DNA of 64,000 nt. Source: an uncultured Clostridia bacterium. GTDB lineage: Bacteria; Bacillota; Clostridia; UBA1381. How positions within the stretch are numbered: the first letter of the stretch is position 1; every line of letters starts with the position of its first letter. The position numbers were made by a program, and so were the translations under genes. The stretch is from contig CANQQZ010000001.1 of NCBI GenBank assembly GCA_947626135.1, positions 1 through 64,000 on the forward strand, read 5' to 3'. A model generated the notes under the pieces. That model did no database searches. It saw nothing but the letters and a program-made list of their open reading frames with translations, and had not been told where the DNA came from. Shown here piece after piece: positions 10,401 through 17,905 of this stretch.

Positions 10401-12817
10401 TAGTTAACGGTATCGATGCTCTTGAGGGCGATGACGCACAAAATTATAAGCTTAAGGATACAGCTACATATTACCCGACGGGTTATCTCTCTATCCAGCG
10501 TCCTATCAGGCTTGCGTTAAAGAAAACGATTACAAAATCCTACGGCGATGACTACAAATTCACGTCGGACGATTATAAAGCCGCGGACGAACAGCCTACG
10601 CCCGGCGGACTGGCGGAGAACGATTCCGTAGACAGCCTGCGCGCGGTCGTAACAGCCATGAACGGCGATATTGACGGAGCATCGGCGGAGGCTCCGGTAG
10701 GAGAATATACAGTTAGGGCTTCAAACCTGGGAACAGGAGTATACAATTATACTATAATAGACGAGGCGCTCGGCAAACTCATAGTGGAAAAGGCAACCCC
10801 GAGGATCGTGGGCGATGTAACAGCCGAAAACGGTCTTGCCGGGAATTCGCTTTCGAGCGTGAAGCTTGACGGAAGGTTCATAAACCCGAATAACGCGTCA
10901 ATGAACGTGGAGGGCGATCTTGAATGGAATCAGCCGGATGCGCTGATCGAAGAGGGAAGACAGAGCTACAAATGGAAATTTACGCCGCAGGATTCGGATA
11001 ATTATAATCCGATGGAGGGTTATGCGTATGTCCAGGCGGGCGATAAGCCTCCCGCATCGATAACGCTTATAATGGAGGAGGAAGTGGTTTACGACGGAAA
11101 TCCGCATCCCGCTCGGATAGAGACGAACAACAGCGCGGCACAGACGACTGTACAATACCGCAAGACGGATGTGGAGCTTCATGACGCGTCAGACGCTGAC
11201 GTGAGCGAATGGACGCAGATGCCGCCGGTCGACGCGGGCACATATGAGGTGCGCGGCAGAGTCGAGGCGTTCGGTAATTACGCGTCGAACACCGAAATAA
11301 AATCCATGACGATCCTTGAAGCAGAGCCGGACGGCGATGTGACAGCCGGTTCCGTTGACAGGGGCGCGCCTTTGAGCGATTCGCAGCTTGAATATAATTT
11401 TAAGGGAGTGGACGGCAATCCGCTCGAGGGATTGGTCAAGTGGAATTCGCAGGGAGTAAACTCGCCGAGCGAGGTCATAGTTGAGCCCGATACGCCTTAC
11501 GAATGGGTATTCGATCCCGCGGACGAGAATTACAGGAGCGTAACCGGAACAGCAACGGTAGCCTTTAAAACCAATACACGCGCGGCGGACGCAGATATTT
11601 ACAACATGCCCGACGGATTTGACAGTATCGGCGATTACGCTTGCGTGGAGGTTGACGATGAACATCTGAAGGCGGGGGACACGGTTCAATTTTACAGCGA
11701 CGAGGCGATGACCGAACCCGCAAGCGCCGAGTTTGACATAAAGGACGGAATGAGCGGACGGACGGTTATCGATATTAACGACGAGGCGCTCGGCACTAAC
11801 GCCGGCACACTGTATTTGAATATCAAGGGCTCCGAAGCCGTTACACCCGTAGAATATAAAGCGCAGATAGGCTTCGTGGTCGATCCTACGCTGATTTATG
11901 TGGATCCGGACACGAGCGGAGAGACGTGCAGAATAAAAAGCTCGGATGATAGCTATTCCGTTTTAAGCTCGGAATGGGTGCCGGATAACGATGGTATAGT
12001 GTCTGTGGCTCTTTCGCAGGATATGAAGTCGGCGGTTGTGACGGGCAGCGGCGAGGGCAGCGTGAGGCTTACGGTAACGGTCGAGTTTGCGCATCCCGAT
12101 CCGGACGTGACGGATAAGACTGTAAAGGTTACAAATTTCGCGTCGGTGACTGTGACGAGCGAGCAGAAGCCGGATTATAAATACAGAACGGATGATGCAA
12201 CCGATATTACCGATACCGGCGCGGTGCTCAACGGCTATATCGATATAACCGCTTACGGAGATAAAATTACTCCGCGCGGCGTGGGATTGTTCCTCCTCTG
12301 GGAGAAGAACAGCCCCAACGGCGAAGACGGAGCGGAAAGAATCGGTGTGAAGGATGAAATTGTGCTTACACAGAGCGGCTCCTACAGCATAAGTGTAGGC
12401 GGATTAAAACCGGATACCGAGTATGTGTATCGTGCCGTGGGCACGGCGGGCGAGAACCTTACGCCGGGAGAGCCGTCCGAATTCAGAACGAAGCAGTCCG
12501 GCGAAGAGCCGAAGGGTATTACGGTAACCGATTTTACCGTTGACGCCTCCGGAGCGGCGAAAGCGGACATAAGCAATAACGGCGATGCGGGCGTGACGGC
12601 TGCTCTTATAAGCGCGGCATACGACAGTAACGGCGCTGTTGTTTCGGTTAAATTCGTATCGGAGAAGGCGCAAAGCGGCGCCGAGATAAGCCTCAGCACG
12701 GACAGCCTCGATAATCCGACGGATAATATACGCGCGTATCTGTGGGATATGGACGGATACAAACCGCTGGTGAATGAACCGGCTGTTCCGCAGCCGTCCG
12801 GCGCTCCGGCGGATTAA
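7496..12817 (+). CDS. Very large secreted multidomain surface protein with MBG/YDG-type repeats
   Basis: The 1,773-residue protein starts with a clear signal peptide (KKKK, hydrophobic core, cleavage near ASA-DT at about residue 30). The middle is a string of beta-rich modules of the bacterial MBG/YDG type, shown by TYNGKPR (about 815), KMYDGKT (about 910), KSYGDDYKF (about 1015) and VVYDGNPHPAR (about 1197), each followed by PPVDAG.Y or FTP.D..NY signatures. A fibronectin-III-like module with GLKPDTEYVYRAVG lies around residues 1560-1670. There is no LPXTG motif, SLH domain or C-terminal membrane helix, so attachment is unexplained. GGAGAG precedes the ATG. It is monocistronic between its own promoter and a perfect-palindrome terminator. 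Adhesive or structural roles are inferred only. Confidence 0.85.
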   Translation: MKKKKILALIMAAAMIMPLLPAGMIAASADTVLEGAFVRDIAELPQDDSIQTAPGKNQVMYVKFDSAPAPTDHLWFEVTSPLGYVYGIQATGDGTHTAFAWSYLDTETVRSWPTCYDMPVPIGAPAGNYKVRVFRSDEPIEESPLDGEQSISTDKADKISEVSTTKDTPLVINAARKGDIRLIAARFRSHPESFSIFDDSVKGKRNVLWTEFSNRVDHSDAFDATKRIYTIDGTTYQIEIARPAHGPVPSHAPAITVPGNGIVGQIKGDFTNNPDDENDVHCYHGWQIGVDGDDELFHADAEPGYQVGTYIAKLWQLDPTEQETLAAASSVMKCEDKMLISEHAIDIVEVKYQLSAADIAKGYKLTCPMEANSQTSITELARVGDVVGAITPKIDNSSADDDPKKVVAGWKLVKTEGGELSANTIGDYLPADTQDETRDGKITLEAVLSEPKSYDYQFTKDIADGESVMQIVPPGETPEPSSFNRIADENGGEKTIEYDPSATMEPLTLRVVNTGNQREAIQISSEKGYFNIKMKSVNNDEEAKKLYSQGGLESDSTLFYIPSKADKAAHPSWENYAIVTITPKQGLGVGEYSDTIQSRVDNTSVRLWNTSSITLKISPKKVEIAPRDTTKSYGKNLSITQNVVCDVYDTSGKLLESDKTAAQLGITLQSDGMGSDAEVKPDGEKYPFKLAEAASNSNYSVSLKPGTNTGITVIKAMPVKDSVKATPIKDGDLITQSVLSGVYRNPNTTGKVNGHWEWSDSTEQIQTGGNTTITRNCQFTPDDLNNYEKPPETNASIVVSAKTPTNLEASKVSWTYNGKPRIAEFRWARGSTPVVGTNVKVVYKKIEEGQEEFAPDENFTEEGGYKEDPPVDAGKYKVHATCNDTNMFAGDVENFIMTINPYTLTLDLKGSVVEKMYDGKTTAEIDPAKVKFKDKQNADDDVRVKKEAFTANFVSADVDMFYPKNVTVVVNGIDALEGDDAQNYKLKDTATYYPTGYLSIQRPIRLALKKTITKSYGDDYKFTSDDYKAADEQPTPGGLAENDSVDSLRAVVTAMNGDIDGASAEAPVGEYTVRASNLGTGVYNYTIIDEALGKLIVEKATPRIVGDVTAENGLAGNSLSSVKLDGRFINPNNASMNVEGDLEWNQPDALIEEGRQSYKWKFTPQDSDNYNPMEGYAYVQAGDKPPASITLIMEEEVVYDGNPHPARIETNNSAAQTTVQYRKTDVELHDASDADVSEWTQMPPVDAGTYEVRGRVEAFGNYASNTEIKSMTILEAEPDGDVTAGSVDRGAPLSDSQLEYNFKGVDGNPLEGLVKWNSQGVNSPSEVIVEPDTPYEWVFDPADENYRSVTGTATVAFKTNTRAADADIYNMPDGFDSIGDYACVEVDDEHLKAGDTVQFYSDEAMTEPASAEFDIKDGMSGRTVIDINDEALGTNAGTLYLNIKGSEAVTPVEYKAQIGFVVDPTLIYVDPDTSGETCRIKSSDDSYSVLSSEWVPDNDGIVSVALSQDMKSAVVTGSGEGSVRLTVTVEFAHPDPDVTDKTVKVTNFASVTVTSEQKPDYKYRTDDATDITDTGAVLNGYIDITAYGDKITPRGVGLFLLWEKNSPNGEDGAERIGVKDEIVLTQSGSYSISVGGLKPDTEYVYRAVGTAGENLTPGEPSEFRTKQSGEEPKGITVTDFTVDASGAAKADISNNGDAGVTAALISAAYDSNGAVVSVKFVSEKAQSGAEISLSTDSLDNPTDNIRAYLWDMDGYKPLVNEPAVPQPSGAPAD

Positions 12818-12847
12818 CGCAATTTAAAGAAATAAACGGATACGTCG

Positions 12848-12877
12848 AAAAGGAGCTTATTAATAAGCTCCTTTTTG
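12848..12877 (+). terminator. Intrinsic terminator after the large surface-protein gene
   Basis: A 28-base perfect palindrome (arm AAAAGGAGCTTATT) that runs directly into a T-tract. Confidence 0.8.
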
Positions 12878-13001
12878 ACGCTCTTCCGCGCGGAAGCAGA
12901 TCAATAACGGTAACTGTTTACAATAAACAACGGTAAATTTAATGTATTCTTTATGAACATTGACCAAAATTTCAAAAGATTGTAAATATTAAAAAAAATA
13001 A

Positions 13002-13030
13002 TTGAAAATTTGATAAATTGGTGATATAAT
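13002..13030 (+). promoter_or_regulatory. Sigma-A-type promoter of tig (and probably clpP-clpX)
   Basis: -35 TTGAAA (13002-13007), 17-base spacer, -10 TATAAT (13025-13030). The rest of the gap 12878-13000 is A+T-rich with small palindromes and no gene. Confidence 0.8.
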
Positions 13031-13100
13031 TTAGCAGATATAATGTTGCCGGTGCACGAAGGGAAAGAATAGACCGGCTGTTCAAGGAGGATACATCACT

Positions 13101-14387
13101 ATGGCAGTGAAAACAGAAGAAGTTGAAAAGAATTTATCGAAAATAACCTTTGAGGTTAGCGCGGAGGATTTTGCGCAGGCTGTTAACCGTGCGTACAAAA
13201 AGAACGTGTCGAAGTTTAACATTCCCGGATTCAGAAAAGGAAAGGCACCAAAAGCGATTATTGAAAAATATTACACCGAAGCCGTATTTTATGACGATGC
13301 GGTAAACGATGTTTTGCCGGCGGCATACGAGGCGGCTTTGAAGGAATCGGGGCTTGAATCCGTGGCAAGACCGGAGATCGACGTTGAGGAAATAAAGAAG
13401 GGCGAGCCGGTGGTATTTACGGCGCTCATCACGACAAAGCCCGAGGTAACGCTCGGCGAATATAAGGGTATAGAGATTGACAAAGTTGACTATACTGTAT
13501 CAGAGGAAGATATTGACAAGGACATCCGCGCGACACAGATGAAGAACGCGAGAATGGTTGAGGTCGATGACCGCGCGGTGGAGAACGGAGATATCGTAAC
13601 GCTCGACTTCGAGGGCAGCGTGGACGGCGTTCCCTTTGACGGAGGAAAGGGCGAGGGATATGAGCTTGAGATAGGCTCCAACACGTTTATTCCGGGCTTT
13701 GAGGAGCAGCTTATCGGTGCGCAGATCGACAAGCCTCTTGACGTTAAGGTCACGTTCCCGGAGGATTATCACGCGGAAAATCTTGCCGGCAAGGAGGCGG
13801 TTTTCGCATGCGTCGTTCATGAGATAAAGGTTCGCGAGCTTCCGGAGCTTGACGATGATTTCGCGGGAGAGGTAAGCGAGTTTGACACTATGGACGAGTT
13901 CCGCGCCGACGTAAAAAAACGCCTTACGGAGCAGGCTCAAAGCCGCGCCAAAACGGAAACGGAAAATGCCGTTATAGAAAAGGTTACAATGAACGCGGAG
14001 GTCGATATCCCCGACGCGATGATTGAAAGTCAGATAGACGCGATGATGAATGAATTTGCGCAGCGGCTCCAGTATCAGGGTATGACTATGGACAGCTACC
14101 TTCAGTATACCGGTCAGACGACCGATGTCATGCGCGGAGAATTCAGGGAGCGCGCGGAAAAGCAGGTCCGCTCGTCGCTCGTGCTCGAGGCAATCGCGAA
14201 GAAGGAGGGCATTGAGGCTAATCCCGAGGAGGTCGAAATGCAGCTCGTGGATATGTCCAAAAAGTATAACATGGAGCTTGACAAGCTCAAGGAGCTTATA
14301 TCCGACGCCGAAAAGGAAAATATGCGCAGGGATATGGCTATTTCCAAGACAATCGATATGCTGGTCAACAACTCCGTAATGAAATAA
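13101..14387 (+). CDS. tig: Trigger factor, ribosome-associated chaperone and peptidyl-prolyl isomerase
   Basis: Binds near the ribosome exit tunnel and shields nascent chains. The 428 residues have the family layout: an N-terminal ribosome-binding domain with the signature GFRKGKAPKAIIEKYY near residue 45, a central FKBP-type isomerase domain (about 150-240, GDIVTLDFEGSVDGVPFDGG), and a helical C-terminal chaperone domain. AAGGAGG precedes the ATG. It is followed 61 bases later by clpP, the common tig-clpP-clpX order that joins folding and proteolysis in Firmicutes and Proteobacteria. Confidence 0.98.
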   Translation: MAVKTEEVEKNLSKITFEVSAEDFAQAVNRAYKKNVSKFNIPGFRKGKAPKAIIEKYYTEAVFYDDAVNDVLPAAYEAALKESGLESVARPEIDVEEIKKGEPVVFTALITTKPEVTLGEYKGIEIDKVDYTVSEEDIDKDIRATQMKNARMVEVDDRAVENGDIVTLDFEGSVDGVPFDGGKGEGYELEIGSNTFIPGFEEQLIGAQIDKPLDVKVTFPEDYHAENLAGKEAVFACVVHEIKVRELPELDDDFAGEVSEFDTMDEFRADVKKRLTEQAQSRAKTETENAVIEKVTMNAEVDIPDAMIESQIDAMMNEFAQRLQYQGMTMDSYLQYTGQTTDVMRGEFRERAEKQVRSSLVLEAIAKKEGIEANPEEVEMQLVDMSKKYNMELDKLKELISDAEKENMRRDMAISKTIDMLVNNSVMK

Positions 14388-14448
14388 TATTGTTTATTAA
14401 AATAAGGCGCTTTGATGAAAACGCCGAAATAAAAGGAGATAATTAAAT

Positions 14449-15039
14449 ATGGCACTTGTACCTATGGTCGTTGAACAGACAAACCACGGCGAACGTTCTT
14501 ACGATATTTACTCAAGACTGCTTGAGGACAGGATAATATTTCTTGCCGATCAGGTCAATGACGCGACGGCAAGCCTGGTAGTCGCCCAGATGCTTTTTCT
14601 TGAGGCTAAGGATCCGGACAAGGATATTCAGTTTTATATAGACAGTCCGGGAGGCTCCATTACAGCGGGCATGGCGATATACGATACTATGCAGTATATA
14701 AAGTGCGACGTATCGACAATATGCATCGGCATGGCGGCGAGCATGGGAGCGTTCCTTCTCGCGGCGGGAGCAAAGGGAAAGCGTTTTGCCCTTCCCAACA
14801 GCGAGGTCATGATCCATCAGCCGCTTATAAGCGGAGGCCTGAGCGGTCAGGCGACGGACGTTAAAATTTACGCCGATCACCTTATTGAAACAAAGAAAAA
14901 AATGAATGAAATTCTTGCCGAGCGCACGGGTCAGACATATGAGAAGGTATGCGAGGACACGGAGCGGGATAACTTCATGACAGCGGGCGAGGCTAAGGAA
15001 TACGGTCTTATAGACGATGTTATTGTTTCGAGAAAATAA
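14449..15039 (+). CDS. clpP: ATP-dependent Clp protease proteolytic subunit
   Basis: Serine peptidase that forms the double-heptamer degradation chamber used by ClpX. The 196-residue length is standard. The nucleophile is Ser98 in [14 protein letters not shown], followed by the catalytic His in MIHQPL about 25 residues later and the catalytic Asp in the ATD segment. AAAAGGAG precedes the ATG. No CtsR-like operator was seen in the short gap before it, so it is probably read from the tig promoter. Confidence 0.99.
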   Translation: MALVPMVVEQTNHGERSYDIYSRLLEDRIIFLADQVNDATASLVVAQMLFLEAKDPDKDIQFYIDSPGGSITAGMAIYDTMQYIKCDVSTICIGMAASMGAFLLAAGAKGKRFALPNSEVMIHQPLISGGLSGQATDVKIYADHLIETKKKMNEILAERTGQTYEKVCEDTERDNFMTAGEAKEYGLIDDVIVSRK

Positions 15040-15114
15040 AAGGGTTAAAGGGATTAAAAAGGTTAGCGTGAAGTCCGGCGGCTTTTTGTCCTTGATAGAA
15101 GGGATGATAAAATA

Positions 15115-16392
15115 ATGAGCGAAAAAAGAATGCCTGTCAGGTGCTCGTTCTGCGGCAAAACCGAAAATGAGGTGGAAAAGCTGCTGTCGGGACCGGAGGC
15201 GTATATATGCAACCGCTGCGTCGGAATATGCAATACCATTCTCGAAGCGGAGGCGGAGCGCGACGGTATGAATACCGGCTCCGAGCTGCCTAAGCCGAGG
15301 GAGATAAAGGAGTTCCTTGACCAGTATGTTGTCGGTCAGGAGAAGGCGAAGCGGATCTTATCCGTGGCGGTTTATAATCACTATAAGCGCATTGAACACG
15401 GCGGCGAAGCGGATGATGTGGAGCTGCAAAAGAGCAATATCCTTATGGTGGGTCCGACCGGCTCGGGAAAAACCTTTCTCGTTCAGAACCTTGCGCGGAT
15501 TTTGAATGTGCCGTTCGCCATAGCGGACGCGACTTCGCTTACCGAAGCGGGATACGTCGGCGAGGATGTGGAAAATATCCTTCTTAAGCTTATCCAGGCT
15601 GCCGATTACGAAATCGAAGCGGCGGAGAGAGGCATAATATATATCGACGAAATTGACAAAATCGCGAGAAAATCGGAAAATCCGTCAATAACGCGCGATG
15701 TTTCGGGAGAGGGAGTGCAGCAGGCGCTTCTGAAGGTGCTTGAGGGCACGGTAGCGTCGGTACCGCCGCAGGGCGGACGAAAGCATCCGCATCAGGAGCT
15801 TATTCAAATCGACACTACGAACATTCTCTTTATCTGCGGAGGCGCATTTGCCGGCATAGAGAAGATTATAGGCGACAGAGTGGGCAAAAAAGCGATGGGC
15901 TTCGGCGCCGAGATATCGTCAAAGCGCGATTTGGAAACAAACGAGCTTTTAGATAAGCTTATACCGCAGGATTTGCTCAAATTCGGATTGATACCGGAGT
16001 TCGTGGGACGTCTGCCGGTATATGCGAAGCTTGATCTGCTCGATCGAAGTGCGCTGATTACAATTTTAACAGAGCCGAAAAACGCGCTTATCAAGCAGTA
16101 TAAGGCAATGTTCGGATTTGACAACGTGGAGCTTGAATTTGAACGCGGCGCCGTAGAGGCAATGGCGGACAAGGCTCTTGAGCGGAACACGGGAGCGCGC
16201 GGTCTGCGTTCGATAGTGGAGGAAACGCTTTCGGATATAATGTATGAAACTCCGTCAAATGAAAATATTAAAAGGGTTGTTATCACAAGGGCGTGCATAA
16301 CCGACGGCGCGGAGCCGATAATCGAATACCGGGATTCCGCTTCCGCCGAAAATGCCGGCGAAATGGTTCTCTCCAACGGCACGGAGGGTTAA
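15115..16392 (+). CDS. clpX: ATP-dependent Clp protease ATP-binding subunit ClpX
   Basis: AAA+ unfoldase that recognises substrates and feeds ClpP. The 425 residues start with a four-cysteine zinc-binding domain (CSFCGK ... CNRCVGIC, residues about 9-43). The AAA+ core has Walker A GPTGSGKT (about residue 115), Walker [10 protein letters not shown] (about 178), the sensor region and the IGF-like loop, here MGFGAE, that contacts ClpP. It is the last gene of tig-clpP-clpX and is followed by a strong hairpin terminator. Confidence 0.99.
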   Translation: MSEKRMPVRCSFCGKTENEVEKLLSGPEAYICNRCVGICNTILEAEAERDGMNTGSELPKPREIKEFLDQYVVGQEKAKRILSVAVYNHYKRIEHGGEADDVELQKSNILMVGPTGSGKTFLVQNLARILNVPFAIADATSLTEAGYVGEDVENILLKLIQAADYEIEAAERGIIYIDEIDKIARKSENPSITRDVSGEGVQQALLKVLEGTVASVPPQGGRKHPHQELIQIDTTNILFICGGAFAGIEKIIGDRVGKKAMGFGAEISSKRDLETNELLDKLIPQDLLKFGLIPEFVGRLPVYAKLDLLDRSALITILTEPKNALIKQYKAMFGFDNVELEFERGAVEAMADKALERNTGARGLRSIVEETLSDIMYETPSNENIKRVVITRACITDGAEPIIEYRDSASAENAGEMVLSNGTEG

Positions 16393-16398
16393 AGTAAT

Positions 16399-16435
16399 AA
16401 AAATACTATCATTCGGCGGTAATGGTAGTATTTTT
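16399..16435 (+). terminator. Intrinsic terminator after clpX
   Basis: 13-bp stem AAAAATACTATCA / TGGTAGTATTTTT with one wobble pair, ending in a T-run, 6 bases past the stop codon. Confidence 0.8.
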
Positions 16436-16468
16436 CAATATAAAAAAATAATAAAGGATGTGTAGAAG

Positions 16469-17767
16469 GTGTTTGTTTCGGAAAATTTATCGGTAAATGA
16501 AAAAAATCATCTTATGATTGGGGCAAACGACACGGTGGAGCTGGCTGAGAAATACGGCACTCCGCTGTATGTGCTGGATGAAGATTTGATACGCAAAAAC
16601 TGTCGTTTGTATAAGGACGCGATGGACAAGTATTATGACGGCAACGGTCTGATTTTGTTCGCGAACAAGGCTTTTTGCTCAAAATATATCTGCCGTCTCG
16701 TGAACGAAGAGGGACTCGGAATCGACGTCGTTTCCGGAGGCGAGCTTTACACGGCGATAAAGGCAGATTTTCCTATGGATAAAGTCTATTTCCACGGCAA
16801 TAATAAGACCGTGGATGAGCTCAGGCTCGCCGTTTCGAGCGGAGTGGGACACGTAATTGTGGATAACATTTACGAGCTTCGCAGTCTTAACGAAATCGCG
16901 AAGGACGCCGGAATTGTTCAGAACATCATGTTCAGGATAAAGCCCGGTGTGGATGCTCACACACACAGCTTTATCCAAACGGGACAGATTGATTCCAAAT
17001 TCGGCGTTGCGCTTGAAAACGGCGAGGCGTATGAAATAATCGAAGCGGCAGGCAGGATGACGAACGTAAAGGTGGACGGTGTGCATTGTCATATAGGTTC
17101 GCAGATTTTCGACATCGCTCCGTTTGAAAAAGCCGCTGAGATAATGGTCAATTTCATGGGGGATATAAAGGATAACCTCGGAATTGAAATTGACAAGCTC
17201 AATCTCGGAGGCGGTTACGGCATAATGTACACAGAAAAAGACGACCCTGTGCCGTATGACGAGTATATAAAAAAGGTTTCCGTGGTTGTCAAGAGTACGG
17301 CTCAAAAGCGCGGAATAAAAATTCCGATGATTTTAATGGAGCCGGGTCGTTCGATAGTAGCTCCCGCCGGTATAACTCTCTATACCGTAGGCGGAGTGAA
17401 GGATATAAAGGGCATAAGGAAATATGTGTCCGTAGACGGCGGAATGGGCGATAATCCGAGGTATATCATGTATGAATCGGAATACAGCGCGGTTGTTGCA
17501 AACAGAGCCGACGCTCCGGGCACTGAAAAGGTTACCATCGCGGGAAAATGCTGCGAATCGGGAGATATATTGCTCAAGGACGCTCTTATGCCCGAGATAA
17601 AGGTAGGAGACACCTTAGCCGTGCTTGCTACCGGCGCTTATAATTATTCGATGGCGAGTAATTATAACAGAATACCCAGACCGGCGGTGGTCGCTGTTTC
17701 CGGCGGGAAATCAAAGGTTGCGGTAAAACGTGAAACGTATGAGGATTTAATCAGAAACGACGTTTGA
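16469..17767 (+). CDS. lysA: Diaminopimelate decarboxylase (PLP-dependent, fold type III)
   Basis: Converts meso-diaminopimelate to L-lysine, the last step of lysine synthesis, in the cytoplasm. The 432 residues have the PLP lysine in FANKAFCSKY (about residue 63), HCHIGSQIF (about 210), the glycine-rich GGGYGI phosphate loop (about 250), EPGRSIV (about 291) and the active-site CCESGDIL (about 353). The start is a GTG at 16469 preceded by AAAGGA 10 bases upstream; the next in-frame ATG would cut off the conserved N-terminal strand. It is monocistronic between two terminators. Confidence 0.97.
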   Translation: MFVSENLSVNEKNHLMIGANDTVELAEKYGTPLYVLDEDLIRKNCRLYKDAMDKYYDGNGLILFANKAFCSKYICRLVNEEGLGIDVVSGGELYTAIKADFPMDKVYFHGNNKTVDELRLAVSSGVGHVIVDNIYELRSLNEIAKDAGIVQNIMFRIKPGVDAHTHSFIQTGQIDSKFGVALENGEAYEIIEAAGRMTNVKVDGVHCHIGSQIFDIAPFEKAAEIMVNFMGDIKDNLGIEIDKLNLGGGYGIMYTEKDDPVPYDEYIKKVSVVVKSTAQKRGIKIPMILMEPGRSIVAPAGITLYTVGGVKDIKGIRKYVSVDGGMGDNPRYIMYESEYSAVVANRADAPGTEKVTIAGKCCESGDILLKDALMPEIKVGDTLAVLATGAYNYSMASNYNRIPRPAVVAVSGGKSKVAVKRETYEDLIRNDV

Positions 17768-17786
17768 TAGAGCAAAATTTATATAC

Positions 17787-17812
17787 GGGGCTGTCATATG
17801 GCAGCCCCTTTT
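17787..17812 (+). terminator. Intrinsic terminator after lysA
   Basis: 7-bp stem GGGGCTG / CAGCCCC followed by TTTT, 20 bases past the stop codon. Confidence 0.85.
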
Positions 17813-17846
17813 GATAAGCCGGCGGATCGCGCGGCTTAAAATATGC

Positions 17847-17875
17847 TTTACATAATACGCTGATTATGTTATACT
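17847..17875 (+). promoter_or_regulatory. Sigma-A-type promoter of the SLH glycosidase gene
   Basis: -35 TTTACA (17847-17852), 17-base spacer, -10 TATACT (17870-17875), 30 bases before the chosen ATG. Confidence 0.7.
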
Positions 17876-17905
17876 TATAACCGATTTATGTTTTGGAGGG
17901 AAGCA

